From: Sphingobacterium sp. CZ-2
Lineage (GTDB): Bacteria > Bacteroidota > Bacteroidia > Sphingobacteriales > Sphingobacteriaceae
NCBI RefSeq assembly: GCF_004526235.1
Contig: NZ_CP038159.1
Location: 3,038,001-3,102,000, forward strand
Direction: 5' to 3'
Length of the DNA: 64,000 nt
Shown: positions 1-8,671 of the stretch, piece after piece
Layout of the letters: each line of letters begins with the position of its first letter
How positions within the stretch are numbered: position 1 is the first letter of the stretch
Notes under the pieces: model-generated
What the model was told of the DNA's origin: nothing
The model's database searches: none
What the model saw: the letters and a program-made list of their open reading frames with translations, nothing else
Made by a program: the position numbers and the translations under genes

Positions 1-752
1 GGCAGGGTTCCCAACAATTGGAAGAATGCCATATTAAAGAATACACAGATGATGTTAAATATGATGAACAATCCATCTGAATAGGCATTTCGAGTAGGTT
101 TCTGTTCTGCTATTTCCACCTCGGTTTCTTTTGCCTGATTACTTTCTTTCTCAGCTGCAACGTTTGGTTTTCTATTCCGGAAGAAGTAGATAAATACCAC
201 AGCGGCTACGGCTGCAGCCAGGGCATTACCATAGAATATCCAATCGTAGGAAATCTTCGCAAGGAAACCTCCCAAAGCTGGACCAATGGAAAATCCCAGG
301 TTGACCGCCATCCGGTTAAGGGAATAGGCGCGGGTAATATTCTCTGGTTTTGCATATCGAGCAACCGAAACGGAGTTGGCCGGACGGAAGGTATCGGCTA
401 CTAATGTTAACAGGAAAATCATGGCCGCAAGTCCATGGAAACTACGGAACTGTGGCAAAATTAGGAACAAAGGGATGACCAGGATCAAGCTCCACATCTG
501 AATCTTGAAATTGCCGAATTTATCGGTCAGCCAGCCCCCAAGCCAAGATCCAAATACCGAACCCAAGCCAAAACAGCCCAATACAATACCGATCTGGGGC
601 TTTGAAAAACCCAATTCGGAGGACATGTATATTCCCAAAAAGGGAATAACCATGGAACCTGTTCGGTTGATCAGCATCACTAAGGCTAGCAGCCAGGCTG
701 CCGGGGAAAGCCCCCTGTAAGAATCAATATAGAGTTTTAAGAATGTTTTCAT
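1..752 (-). CDS. MFS transporter, partial (C-terminus outside window)
   Basis: Translation of the complement from the ATG at 752 stays open to the left edge, giving about 250 residues beginning MKTFLKLYIDSYRGLSP. It shows alternating hydrophobic spans typical of the major facilitator superfamily. The loop after the second helix reads GGWLTDKFGNFK, matching the MFS motif A pattern (GxLaDrxGrk). A charged, Glu/Lys-rich stretch near residues 200-220 looks like the cytoplasmic loop between the two six-helix halves. An inner-membrane exporter or sugar/drug transporter is expected; the substrate cannot be told. The only downstream neighbour visible is the 5'-nucleotidase pair on the same strand. 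Confidence 0.85.
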   Translation of the reverse strand, partial: MKTFLKLYIDSYRGLSPAAWLLALVMLINRTGSMVIPFLGIYMSSELGFSKPQIGIVLGCFGLGSVFGSWLGGWLTDKFGNFKIQMWSLILVIPLFLILPQFRSFHGLAAMIFLLTLVADTFRPANSVSVARYAKPENITRAYSLNRMAVNLGFSIGPALGGFLAKISYDWIFYGNALAAAVAAVVFIYFFRNRKPNVAAEKESNQAKETEVEIAEQKPTRNAYSDGLFIIFNIICVFFNMAFFQLLGTL

Positions 753-815
753 TTGGGTAATAGATTAGCTGTGCCCTTTGCAGGGCATATTAAAAAAATA
801 GCTATGTCTGCAAGA

Positions 816-1772
816 TTATGCGTTGGATGAATCCAACGAAGAATTGATCTGATAGGCTACAGATTCCAAACGCTTCTTACCGGTCTGTTTGTTCAGGATG
901 ATGTCAATTCTTCCTAAGTTCACACCAGAGCGACCCGTTTGGTTGACCAGGGTAATCTGGCCGGCCAAGTTCTTGACTTCTGTTGGTTTATCCAAAAAGG
1001 TATGGGTATGTCCGCCAATAATCAAATCGATATCACGAGTTTGCTGTGCCATCTTCAGATCAGAAGGCTGATCTGTTTCATAGCTATAACCAATATGCGA
1101 CAGGCAAATGACGATATCACATTTCAGGTCATGTTTCAGCTTTTTGGACATCCTATTGGCTACTTCGATCGGGTCTAGGATCTTCATACCCTTATAACTA
1201 TTAGGATCTACCAGGCCGTCTAAATTGACACCAACAGCAAATACCCCGATCTTTACGCCATCTCTTGTAAAAACCACGTGTTCTTTGGTTTTGCCCTCCA
1301 TGATGGTTCCGGTAAAGTCGTAATTGGAAGTTATAAATGGGAAATTCGCCTTGTCAAAATGCTTTAACAGACCAGGGAGTCCATTGTCGAATTCATGGTT
1401 GCCGAATGTTCCTGCATCGTATCCTAATTTAGACATCAGTTCCAGTTCCAATTTCCCATCAAAGACATTGAAATAAGGGGTTCCCTGGAAAATATCGCCA
1501 GCATCGAATAAAAGGACGTTCTTTTCTTCGCCACGGATCTTTTTGATCAAGGTGCTTCTACGCGCTACTCCACCAAGACCTTGGAAACGGCTCCCATCCA
1601 TCGGGAATGGGTCGATACGGCTATGCACATCGTTCGTGTGTAGTATCGTAATCTTTACCTCTTTTCCACGGGCAAAACTAGTGCTAGGAAGTCCTGAAAG
1701 GGTAGCTGTTGCTCCTAGAGCAAGCATTCCTTTTAAGAAATCTCTTCTATTGAATGATTTTAACTCTTCCAT
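816..1772 (-). CDS. Exported metallophosphatase, 5'-nucleotidase N-terminal (catalytic) domain
   Basis: The 318-residue product carries a twin-arginine signal (RRDFLKG, residues 9-15, then a hydrophobic stretch ending near SFARG). The calcineurin-like phosphoesterase motifs of UshA/CpdB 5'-nucleotidases follow in order: HTNDVH (45-50), DAGDIFQGTPY (90-100), GNHEFD (124-129) and GGHTHT near residue 255. It lacks the C-terminal substrate-specificity domain that UshA proteins have in the same chain. That domain is encoded by the upstream overlapping gene (1747-2511). The two products probably meet in the periplasm to hydrolyse nucleotides or related phosphoesters. The start at 1772 overlaps the preceding gene by 26 bases, which suggests translational coupling. 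Confidence 0.88.
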   Translation of the reverse strand: MEELKSFNRRDFLKGMLALGATATLSGLPSTSFARGKEVKITILHTNDVHSRIDPFPMDGSRFQGLGGVARRSTLIKKIRGEEKNVLLFDAGDIFQGTPYFNVFDGKLELELMSKLGYDAGTFGNHEFDNGLPGLLKHFDKANFPFITSNYDFTGTIMEGKTKEHVVFTRDGVKIGVFAVGVNLDGLVDPNSYKGMKILDPIEVANRMSKKLKHDLKCDIVICLSHIGYSYETDQPSDLKMAQQTRDIDLIIGGHTHTFLDKPTEVKNLAGQITLVNQTGRSGVNLGRIDIILNKQTGKKRLESVAYQINSSLDSSNA

Positions 1773-2511
1773 CTAATTTCGATTCTATTTTTTTACCTGA
1801 TTTGCTGATTCCCTGTATATAATCGATCAAGCCTTCGCGGACCAATTGCGTGGAGGTGGTTTTCTTGACCGGGTTTTCCAATCCCCTCACATGGTCTCCA
1901 CCATTGGCAATAAAGTCATACGTGATGAGCTTATAGGTTTTGTTGGGATCAATATTTTTGCCGGCGATCTTGAAATCCTGCAGCTTTTTATCCTTGATCA
2001 GAATTTGTGCATTGCCAATGGGCTGCCCATTGCTTTCGGCAATGAAATCCGCCAGTCGTAATACATCGGAACCTTTCAATTCCAGTACCACAAAAAGGTT
2101 TTCAAAAGGCATGAATTCGAAGATGGTGCCAACGGTGATATCTCCAGCTTTGATGTTGGAACGGATTCCATCTTTTGTAGCCATGGAAAAATCAACCTCA
2201 GGGTCGATCTTTCTACCTATCCCCATCATTGCATCCACAAAGAAATTACTCAATAGGCTTTCTGGGAGATTACGATTATGGATCATATTCTCGGTGGAAA
2301 TGCCAATGACTTCATTCATCTTTGCCTCCAATTGCGTACGATATGGGTTGATATAATTGCTGATCGCCGTGTCCTCTACGATACTATTGTTTATAGCAAT
2401 CATCTGTTTATTGCTAACAGTAGATTGGTAGTAGGTGGTTTTACAGGAACTTAATGCGAGTAGACCAACGGAAAGGAAGAGCAAATTATAGGTAGAAAAC
2501 CATGTCTTCAT
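1747..2511 (-). CDS. 5'-nucleotidase C-terminal domain lipoprotein
   Basis: The 254-residue product starts best at the ATG at 2511, because the following 22 residues form a lipoprotein signal (LLALSSC, lipidated Cys23). The rest matches the 5_nucleotid_C domain, which binds the nucleobase in UshA-type enzymes; the segment ANGGDHVRGL is the family-typical motif near the C-terminus. An in-frame ATG further upstream (2550) would spoil the signal sequence. The catalytic half is the next gene, overlapping by 26 bases. Lipoprotein export for this half and a Tat signal for the other put both outside the cytoplasm. The coding of one enzyme as two chains is clear; assembly of the chains is inferred. 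Confidence 0.85.
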   Translation of the reverse strand: MKTWFSTYNLLFLSVGLLALSSCKTTYYQSTVSNKQMIAINNSIVEDTAISNYINPYRTQLEAKMNEVIGISTENMIHNRNLPESLLSNFFVDAMMGIGRKIDPEVDFSMATKDGIRSNIKAGDITVGTIFEFMPFENLFVVLELKGSDVLRLADFIAESNGQPIGNAQILIKDKKLQDFKIAGKNIDPNKTYKLITYDFIANGGDHVRGLENPVKKTTSTQLVREGLIDYIQGISKSGKKIESKLDGRVKIIQ

Positions 2512-2577
2512 ATTAATAATTTTATGCAAAGTTATTAAGATTGCCAACAATACGAAAAAATGGCTGTTATTTTTTGG

Positions 2578-3813
2578 TTAATTTAATCCTAAGCGCTCTT
2601 CGAAATATTTGTTCATGAATAATCGGGTAAGACCCAGGGAAATGGAACGATCGCCCAATTCGGATATGATCAATTCACAATTGTCTGCCAATTTGGTCAT
2701 GGAATATGTTTGAACCTGTTGGAGTATGGATGCTGACAGGATGGAGGAGGCCCTGGTAAACTCGCCGGTCAACAGGATAGTCTCCGGATTAAATACCTGG
2801 ATAAATAATGCAATAGCTCGCCCTAGTTTGTTTCCTAGAGAAGAAATCAGCTGAATCGCATATTGATCGCCTTCCAATGCGGCTTGAATAATATGGATGG
2901 GTAACAGTTCTTGTTCTTCGCCTTCCAATTTGATCAACGTTGGAGTGCCATTGAGAATATCTTCTTTGGCCTGTTTAACAAGCGCTGAACCAGAAACAAT
3001 CGTTTCTAAGCAACCCCTCTTCCCACAATAGCATAATTCGCCTTCTTCTTTGAAGGATATGTGCCCCATTTCACCTGAGAAGCCATTCTTTCCCGAATAG
3101 ATTTTTCCATCGGCAATGATGCCTAAGCCAATACCCCAGTCCAATTGAATGATCAAGGCATTGTTCTTTCTTTTTAAAGGGCCAAAGAATTGTTCAGCCA
3201 TGCAGTTTACCTTGGCCTGATTCATGATCCTCACCGTCTTGTTGAATTCTATTTCAAGATCTGATGCTAACTGAAAGTCAGGTTCATAAAAAAAGGTGTA
3301 GTTGTTTCCCGCTTTTTCATCCACCAGACCCGGCATGGAGATAGCGATTCCAGAGCATTGTTTCCATATTTCGGGATATCCCTGCATGTAATCTTCGATA
3401 ATGGCTTTGAAGCTGGATAGTTTATTCAGGTTTTTTGAAATCTTAAAACCATAGGTTTTTATGGGTGTAACTAGATTGGAATTGTTATCGAGAACTCCCA
3501 GCATAACCGTAAACCTGGTGATTTCAATTGTTAAGATTTTAAATAGATTATGGTTTAATTGAAAAAGATTCGGTTTTCTGCCGCCAATAGATTCACCCCG
3601 TTCTTCCTGAAGGATTAATTTCTGATCCAATAACTCGTTCAACATGACACTCAGTGTCGGAAAGCTGAGACTCAATTCGCGCATCAGATCGTTTATGGAT
3701 GTTTTGCCGGCAGCATAGATGGCCTGTAATAAAGCCATTTTATTCTTGGTAATCTTTGCTGACTTTCTGCTCTTAATGGTATTCGGGGTTAATAATTGAT
3801 CGACTGCATTCAT
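2578..3813 (-). CDS. ROK-family transcriptional regulator (NagC/XylR type)
   Basis: The 411-residue protein has an N-terminal winged helix-turn-helix (about residues 25-75) followed by a ROK domain. The ROK zinc motif CYCGKRGCLE lies at 261-270 and the GFSGEMGH segment at 244-251. The position that carries the catalytic Asp in ROK sugar kinases (usually ENDANA) reads NQAKVN at 198-203, so phosphotransfer is unlikely and a pure sugar-sensing repressor role is favoured. It is followed downstream by the nucleotidase pair 67 bases away. In Bacteroidota such regulators commonly control amino-sugar or xylose genes, but no cognate operon lies beside it here. Confidence 0.87.
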   Translation of the reverse strand: MNAVDQLLTPNTIKSRKSAKITKNKMALLQAIYAAGKTSINDLMRELSLSFPTLSVMLNELLDQKLILQEERGESIGGRKPNLFQLNHNLFKILTIEITRFTVMLGVLDNNSNLVTPIKTYGFKISKNLNKLSSFKAIIEDYMQGYPEIWKQCSGIAISMPGLVDEKAGNNYTFFYEPDFQLASDLEIEFNKTVRIMNQAKVNCMAEQFFGPLKRKNNALIIQLDWGIGLGIIADGKIYSGKNGFSGEMGHISFKEEGELCYCGKRGCLETIVSGSALVKQAKEDILNGTPTLIKLEGEEQELLPIHIIQAALEGDQYAIQLISSLGNKLGRAIALFIQVFNPETILLTGEFTRASSILSASILQQVQTYSMTKLADNCELIISELGDRSISLGLTRLFMNKYFEERLGLN

Positions 3814-4021
3814 AAAAGAGAAGTGTTGTATTTCGATAATTAATTTGTGTATGGTTAATAATTTCTCTAAAATAAATAATAATTTTAAAATCGTCGCATA
3901 TTTTTCTTAAAAAAATGTTAAAATAACAAACTTATTAATTTTTTTAAGTTATTGAGAGTTAATATTTTTCAAAAAAAAGCCGGACTAAATTTAGTCCGGC
4001 TAATATTTTAATAATGATGTA
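3814..4021. other. AT-rich intergenic region
   Basis: This very AT-rich gap separates the ROK regulator from the sugar dehydrogenase, both read leftward. The part next to the dehydrogenase contains that gene's terminator hairpin. The rest should hold the ROK promoter. I saw no clear palindrome that would serve as a ROK operator. Confidence 0.5.
3970..4001 (-). terminator. Rho-independent terminator after the PQQ sugar dehydrogenase
   Basis: A perfect 12-bp inverted repeat (AGCCGGACTAAA / TTTAGTCCGGCT) is followed on the minus strand by a run of eight T residues. It sits 20 bases past the stop codon of the gene at 4022-5284. Confidence 0.9.
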
Positions 4022-5284
4022 TTATTTTTTGTCGATTTTATAGACTTTACCGCCATCTGTAAAAGCGTACAAGGCTCCATCTTTTCCTTGGATAACATCC
4101 CGGAATCTTTCTCCTTCAGAAGCCAATAATCGCTCTTCTCCAACCACTTTATTATTTTCGATCACCAATCTTGCAATATGCATACTGCTTAGACCACCAA
4201 TAAATAAGTTGTTCTTCCATTCTGGGATATTGGATCCTGTATAGAATACCATTCCTCCCGGAGATAATACCGGATCCCAATAATATACAGGTTGTTCCAG
4301 ACCATCCTTTTGTTGGATAGGCGGGTTACCAATGGCTGGTCCACCATACTCAATACCATAGGTGATCGTCGGCCAACCATAATTAAGGCTTGGCTTCACA
4401 ATGTTGATCTCATCACCTCCACGTGGGCCGAATTCGGAGTTCCAAAGATCTCCCGTAACTGGGTTGAACGCCAATCCTTGCGTATTTCTATGCCCATAGG
4501 AATAGATCTCAGGTTTTGCATCTTTGTTATTGGCAAATGGGTTTCCTGATGCCGCTTTACCATCTTTGGTAATACGTACAATCTTACCTAGAGCAGAATT
4601 TAAATGCTGCGCTTGAGGTCTGGTTTCTTTATCCGAACGTTCGCCAGTGGATACAAACAGGTTGCCCTCTTTGTCAAAGATAATCCTTCCTCCATAATGC
4701 AGTTTTCCTTTGTAGGTAGGTAAGGCTTGATAGATAACCGTAGCGCCTTCAATTGTTTTTTCATCGGCAGAAAGCTTTCCTTTACCTACCGCAGTATGGT
4801 TACCACCAGTTACTGGTTCAGAAAACACCCAGTACACCATACGGTTGCTCGCGAAATCTGGATCCAAAGTAAGGCCTAATAAACCGCCTTGTCCATCAGA
4901 ATCTACTTTTGGCAATCCGGTGATCGGTGCACTAACACTTCCGGTTGTAGGATCCAATATGATCATGTTCCCTTCGCGTTGTTGGGTTACCAATATTCTT
5001 CCATCAGGTAGAACGGCTGCTCCCCAAGGGTTCTTCAATCCTTGTGCAATGACCTTTCCTTCGTATGGAGTTTTTGTTTTGACACCTGCAATTCGGGTTT
5101 GACCTTCAAAAGCAGGTTTATAATCTGTATTTGCTTTGCCAGTTTCAACTGGAGGATATTTGGTCGTATCCTGAACAATAGTTGAACTGTCTTTGATTTC
5201 TGTTCCGTTATTATTTGTTCCGGAACATGAAATAAAAGCGGTTGCTGTTGCATAAACCAAAGCACTTGTAAGCTGTTTCTTCAT
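4022..5284 (-). CDS. PQQ-dependent sugar (aldose/sorbosone-type) dehydrogenase lipoprotein
   Basis: The 420-residue product begins with a lipoprotein signal (FISC, Cys20) and a short Ser/Thr/Asn-rich linker. From about residue 75 a GSDH-type six-bladed propeller follows. Recognisable family segments are GLLGLTLDPDF, HYGGRIIFDKEGNLFVSTGER, and YGHRNTQGLAFNP with NSEFGPRGGDEIN, which match soluble aldose sugar dehydrogenases that use pyrroloquinoline quinone in the periplasm. No PQQ biosynthesis genes are seen in the window, so cofactor supply is unknown. The gene is monocistronic, ending in a strong terminator. Confidence 0.88.
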   Translation of the reverse strand: MKKQLTSALVYATATAFISCSGTNNNGTEIKDSSTIVQDTTKYPPVETGKANTDYKPAFEGQTRIAGVKTKTPYEGKVIAQGLKNPWGAAVLPDGRILVTQQREGNMIILDPTTGSVSAPITGLPKVDSDGQGGLLGLTLDPDFASNRMVYWVFSEPVTGGNHTAVGKGKLSADEKTIEGATVIYQALPTYKGKLHYGGRIIFDKEGNLFVSTGERSDKETRPQAQHLNSALGKIVRITKDGKAASGNPFANNKDAKPEIYSYGHRNTQGLAFNPVTGDLWNSEFGPRGGDEINIVKPSLNYGWPTITYGIEYGGPAIGNPPIQQKDGLEQPVYYWDPVLSPGGMVFYTGSNIPEWKNNLFIGGLSSMHIARLVIENNKVVGEERLLASEGERFRDVIQGKDGALYAFTDGGKVYKIDKK

Positions 5285-5325
5285 GGTGAGGTGAGGTTTT
5301 TTTGTTATATTTTGTGTAAATCTTT

Positions 5326-5892
5326 TTAATTAAACTCCGGACGCTTCGGAAAGTTTGCGACGTGGGCATATTTCGGTCCCATACTGATGATGGTTTCCTT
5401 CCAAAGATCTTCCCCATCATTGATGAAGGTAAGATCGATATTAAAGGAATTATGCACCGCCCAGGAGTTCTGTTTAATTTCCTGATCCAATTGCCCGATA
5501 CTCCATCCGGAATATCCTAAGAACAATTTAACTTCATCTTGGTTCAGTAAATTGTTGTTTATTAATTCCTTTAAGCGATCAAAATCTCCGCCCCAGTACA
5601 GGTCATCGACAATATGGTTGCCACTTTGGAGTTTGTCAAAAGCTTTGTGGATAAAAAAGAGGGCATTTCCTTCTACTGGGCCACCAAAATAAAGGGGGAT
5701 CTCCGTGTTGTTCATACCATCCAGTACATCAGATAGATAGAGCATGGATCGGTGATTGAGGACTAGGCCTACCGTTCCTTCTGTATCATTGTGTTCGCAC
5801 AATAATACGACCGAACGTTCGAAGTTCTGATCCAGCATGAAAGGCTCTGAAATCAATAAACTTCCTGTCTTAGGTATAAATTCGTTGAACAT
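5326..5892 (-). CDS. YqgE/AlgH family protein
   Basis: The start at 5892 gives 188 residues beginning MFNEFIPKTGSLLISEPFM, the typical N-terminus of the family; the longer frame from 5916 adds eight unrelated residues. Other family segments are RSVVLLCEHNDTEGTVGLVLN and LFLGYSGWSIGQLDQEI, the latter matching the conserved GYaGWgpgQLe signature. YqgE proteins are small cytoplasmic proteins of poorly defined role. It lies 41 bases upstream of the sugar dehydrogenase on the same strand; a functional link is not evident. Confidence 0.9.
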   Translation of the reverse strand: MFNEFIPKTGSLLISEPFMLDQNFERSVVLLCEHNDTEGTVGLVLNHRSMLYLSDVLDGMNNTEIPLYFGGPVEGNALFFIHKAFDKLQSGNHIVDDLYWGGDFDRLKELINNNLLNQDEVKLFLGYSGWSIGQLDQEIKQNSWAVHNSFNIDLTFINDGEDLWKETIISMGPKYAHVANFPKRPEFN

Positions 5893-5997
5893 AATGTATA
5901 GATGTATGTTAACCAAAAATATAGTTTTTTGATTTTAATTCCATTGTAAAATAGTAATAATTTTAATATCATTTTTATTAAAAAATGGATATTTCGT

Positions 5998-6005
5998 TAA
6001 GTTTG
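5998..6005 (+). promoter_or_regulatory. Promoter -7 element of pdxH
   Basis: TAAGTTTG fits the Bacteroidota -7 consensus TAnnTTTG exactly and ends 19 bases before the pdxH ATG. The -33 box is poor (only a T-rich stretch near 5972). Confidence 0.6.
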
Positions 6006-6024
6006 TAGCAAATACATTAGCGTC

Positions 6025-6675
6025 ATGTCCATCGAACATAAAGAAATTGCGGCTATACGTGAAGACTATGCCAAAAGCAGTCTGAGCGAAAATGAAGTAT
6101 TGGGAAATCCGATTGATCAATTCAAGAAATGGTTTTCTGAAGCTATGGTGAGTGAAGTCACCGAGCCTACAGCCATGGTGGTATCATCGGCTTCTGTAGA
6201 CGGGAAACCCTCATCGCGCGTTGTATTGATGAAGGATATCAAAACGGACGGTATCAGCTTTTTCACCAATTATAATAGTCGGAAAGGACAAGAGATTGTC
6301 GCCAATCCCTTTGTATCGGTGTTGTTTTTCTGGCCGGAATTACAGCGGCAGGTGCGTATGGAGGCTGAAGTAGAAAAATTGGCTCCAGAAGAATCCGATG
6401 AATACTTTTCTTCGAGACCAAGAGGGAGTCAGATTGGTGCCATTGCCAGTCCGCAGAGTGCCATCATCAATAATAGGGAAGAATTGGAACATCGGGTGGC
6501 TGAAGTAGCTGCAGAAGTGGGTGAAGGGGAAATCCAAAGACCTAATTTTTGGGGTGGATTTTTATTGAAGCCTTATCGGATGGAGTTTTGGCAAGGTAGG
6601 AGCAGCAGGCTTCATGATCGAATCGTTTATAAGCAGGAAGAGGGATCTTGGTCCATCAATCGTATAGCACCATAG
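6025..6675 (+). CDS. pdxH: Pyridoxamine 5'-phosphate oxidase
   Basis: The 216-residue length is typical. PdxH oxidises pyridoxine or pyridoxamine 5'-phosphate to pyridoxal 5'-phosphate with FMN and oxygen, the last step of vitamin B6 synthesis and salvage. Family segments present are SSRVVLMKDI and GISFFTNYNSRKGQ (FMN and phosphate contacts), FFWPELQRQVR, and the C-terminal RPNFWGGF...RLHDR signature, including the conserved Arg-Leu-His substrate-binding residues. A TAnnTTTG promoter lies just upstream. nuoC starts one base after its stop codon, so the two are probably co-transcribed. Confidence 0.95.
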   Translation: MSIEHKEIAAIREDYAKSSLSENEVLGNPIDQFKKWFSEAMVSEVTEPTAMVVSSASVDGKPSSRVVLMKDIKTDGISFFTNYNSRKGQEIVANPFVSVLFFWPELQRQVRMEAEVEKLAPEESDEYFSSRPRGSQIGAIASPQSAIINNREELEHRVAEVAAEVGEGEIQRPNFWGGFLLKPYRMEFWQGRSSRLHDRIVYKQEEGSWSINRIAP

Positions 6676-6676
6676 C

Positions 6677-7168
6677 ATGTTTGAAAAAGTAAAAGAATTA
6701 ATCCTGGGGAATCTAGGGGAGCAGGCAATTGTTACCCTTCAGGACCATGGTCTTCAGCCGGCCATCTATATGGATCCCAATTATCTGCTGCAGGCTGCCA
6801 AGTTGCTGCGTGATACGGAAGGTTTCTATTTTGATTTTTTGGCCAACATAACGGGGGTGGATTTTCATCCGGCCGCTGAATTTGACGTGGTCTACCACCT
6901 AAGTTCCATTCCTTACCAAACGCAATGCGTTTTGAAAGTGAAGCTGGCAAATGATCGTAGCCTGAACAATCTTCCGGAAATTCCTTCTGTTACATCGGTA
7001 TGGAGAACAGCCGATTGGCATGAACGGGAAATATTTGATCTGATGGGTATATTTTTTACCGATCATCCTGATCTGAGGAGGATTTTAATGCCTGATGATT
7101 GGGAGGGGTATCCTTTGCGTAAGGATTATCAAGATCCAGAGTCTTATCATCAAATCCCTATTAAGTAA
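6677..7168 (+). CDS. nuoC: NADH-quinone oxidoreductase subunit C
   Basis: The 163-residue protein matches the 30-kDa subunit of complex I. Visible family segments are FYFDFLANITGVD, the signature WHEREIFDLMGIFFTDHPDLRRILMPDDWEG (split here as WHEREIFDLMGI and DHPDLRRILMPDDW) and the end YPLRKDY. It sits in the peripheral arm and helps form the junction toward quinone. It follows pdxH by one base and precedes nuoD by 35 bases. No other nuo gene lies in the window, so this pair is separated from the rest of complex I or duplicates it. Confidence 0.93.
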   Translation: MFEKVKELILGNLGEQAIVTLQDHGLQPAIYMDPNYLLQAAKLLRDTEGFYFDFLANITGVDFHPAAEFDVVYHLSSIPYQTQCVLKVKLANDRSLNNLPEIPSVTSVWRTADWHEREIFDLMGIFFTDHPDLRRILMPDDWEGYPLRKDYQDPESYHQIPIK

Positions 7169-7203
7169 TAATTATTGAATCCAATTAGATTTTCCTATTT
7201 AAG

Positions 7204-8403
7204 ATGAGCATCGACGAAAAATATACACGGGGTCTTCGGGATTACGAGGAGAGGATCAATTCGGTTTCCTCTCAGGAAATGGTGATCAATATGGGGCCGC
7301 AACATCCTTCTACGCATGGAGTGTTACGGTTGGAATTGATTACTGATGGGGAGATCGTTAAGGATATCATTCCTCATCTGGGTTACTTGCACCGGTGTTT
7401 TGATAAGCATGCAGAGTCCATCAATTATACGAAGACCATTCCCTTTACGGATCGGTTGGATTATCTGGCCTCCATGAACAATAGTCATGCTTTTGTGATG
7501 GGAGTGGAGCGGATGTTGGGTATACAGGATAAGATTCCGAAAAGGATAGAATATATCCGGGTTTTGGTTTGTGAGCTGAACCGTATTGCTTCGCATTTAA
7601 TTGCTATTGGAACCTATGGGATCGATATTGGGGCTTTTACACCTTTTATGTGGTGTTTTAGGGATAGGGAGCATATCATGAATATGTTGGAATGGGCTTC
7701 GGGATCGAGGATGTTGTACAATTACATCTGGATCGGTGGGCTTTTCTATGATCTTCCGGTGAATTTTGAGGAGCGTTGTTTGGAGTTTGTGGACTATTTC
7801 AAGCCTAAATTGCAGGAGTTGGATGGACTACTTTCCAATAACGAGATTTTTATACAGCGGACGGCGAATATCGGGGTTTTGCCTGCTGATGTGGCCATTA
7901 ATTATGGTTGTTCGGGACCTATGCTGCGTGCATCGGGTATCAAATGGGATTTGAGGAGGGTGGATGGCTATTCGGTCTATCCGGAAATTGAGTTTGATGT
8001 TCCTGTGGGAAAAGGGGAGATGGGTTCTTTGGGCGATTGTTGGGATAGGTATAAGGTGCGGGTGGATGAAGTGAAGGAGTCTGTGCGTATTATTGAACAG
8101 TGTTTGGAAAGATTGATGGGGGATTTTAAACGGACAGTAGATTTTGATCCGAGGGCTTTGGTTCCTAAAAAGGTAAACCTGAAAGCTCAGGATTATTATG
8201 TTCGGGCAGAAAATCCGAAAGGGGAATTGGGATTTTATTTTGTGACTGCGGAAAAGACGGATATTCCTCGTAGGGTGAAGGCAAGAGGACCAAGTTTTAA
8301 TAATTTATCGGTTTTGCCGGAATTGGGAAGAGGGGTATTGATCGCGGATCTGATCGCGATATTGGGTTCTATTGATATTGTGCTTGGTGAGGTGGATAGG
8401 TAG
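7204..8403 (+). CDS. nuoD: NADH-quinone oxidoreductase subunit D
   Basis: The 399-residue protein matches the 49-kDa subunit of complex I, which forms the quinone pocket with NuoB. Key segments are [17 protein letters not shown] near residue 30 (the GPQHPSTHG motif contains the quinone-lining His), [13 protein letters not shown] and LDYLASMNN, and the C-terminal GELGFYFV. Length is normal for a stand-alone NuoD rather than a NuoCD fusion. It continues the pdxH-nuoC transcription unit. After its stop no nuoE or other complex I gene follows; intergenic repeats do. Confidence 0.94.
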   Translation: MSIDEKYTRGLRDYEERINSVSSQEMVINMGPQHPSTHGVLRLELITDGEIVKDIIPHLGYLHRCFDKHAESINYTKTIPFTDRLDYLASMNNSHAFVMGVERMLGIQDKIPKRIEYIRVLVCELNRIASHLIAIGTYGIDIGAFTPFMWCFRDREHIMNMLEWASGSRMLYNYIWIGGLFYDLPVNFEERCLEFVDYFKPKLQELDGLLSNNEIFIQRTANIGVLPADVAINYGCSGPMLRASGIKWDLRRVDGYSVYPEIEFDVPVGKGEMGSLGDCWDRYKVRVDEVKESVRIIEQCLERLMGDFKRTVDFDPRALVPKKVNLKAQDYYVRAENPKGELGFYFVTAEKTDIPRRVKARGPSFNNLSVLPELGRGVLIADLIAILGSIDIVLGEVDR

Positions 8404-8501
8404 GAATTATTGGTAAGGGTTGGCGAGTTGGATAGGTAGGGTGTGGTTGCAATGGTTGGACGGTTAAAAAATGAAACGTGCAAAAAAGCGCAAAAAATAT
8501 A

Positions 8502-8531
8502 TTTGAGATATGTAAATAATATTTATATTTG
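8502..8531 (+). promoter_or_regulatory. Consensus Bacteroidota promoter for the 8.5-kb small RNA candidate
   Basis: TTTG (8502-8505) and TATATTTG (8524-8531) are separated by 18 bases, matching the primary sigma factor consensus TTTG-N19-TAnnTTTG. It predicts a transcript starting near 8537, with no open reading frame downstream before the terminator-like hairpin. Confidence 0.75.
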
Positions 8532-8536
8532 CTGTC

Positions 8537-8607
8537 TCATAATTTAAGTTTATAATTGGTTAATAGTTAGGGGAGCAATTGCCAGATTGCTTCCCTTTCT
8601 TTTTTTA
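8537..8607 (+). ncRNA. Short intergenic hairpin RNA candidate, copy A
   Basis: The predicted transcript starts with CATAATTTAAGTTTATAATTGG (written in two parts here: CATAATTTAAG and TTTATAATTGG), a leader shared with copies B and C near 62.9 and 63.1 kb. Next comes a 10-bp stem (8570-8579 with 8586-8595, one G-T pair) and a T-rich tail TTTCTTTTTTT, so it should terminate intrinsically at about 70 nucleotides. A consensus promoter sits directly upstream. I do not recognise an Rfam family; expression is inferred. Confidence 0.6.
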
Positions 8608-8611
8608 GTTA

Positions 8612-8646
8612 TATGCGTATTTGTACGTTTATGCGTATTTGTGCGT
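8612..8646. repeat. Short tandem duplication
   Basis: Two 17-base copies of TATGCGTATTTGTRCGT (8612-8628 and 8630-8646) differ at one base. It is probably a replication-slippage product between the small RNA and the palindromic repeats. Confidence 0.7.
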
Positions 8647-8671
8647 ATTCGTTATTGAGAGAAACTTTTCC

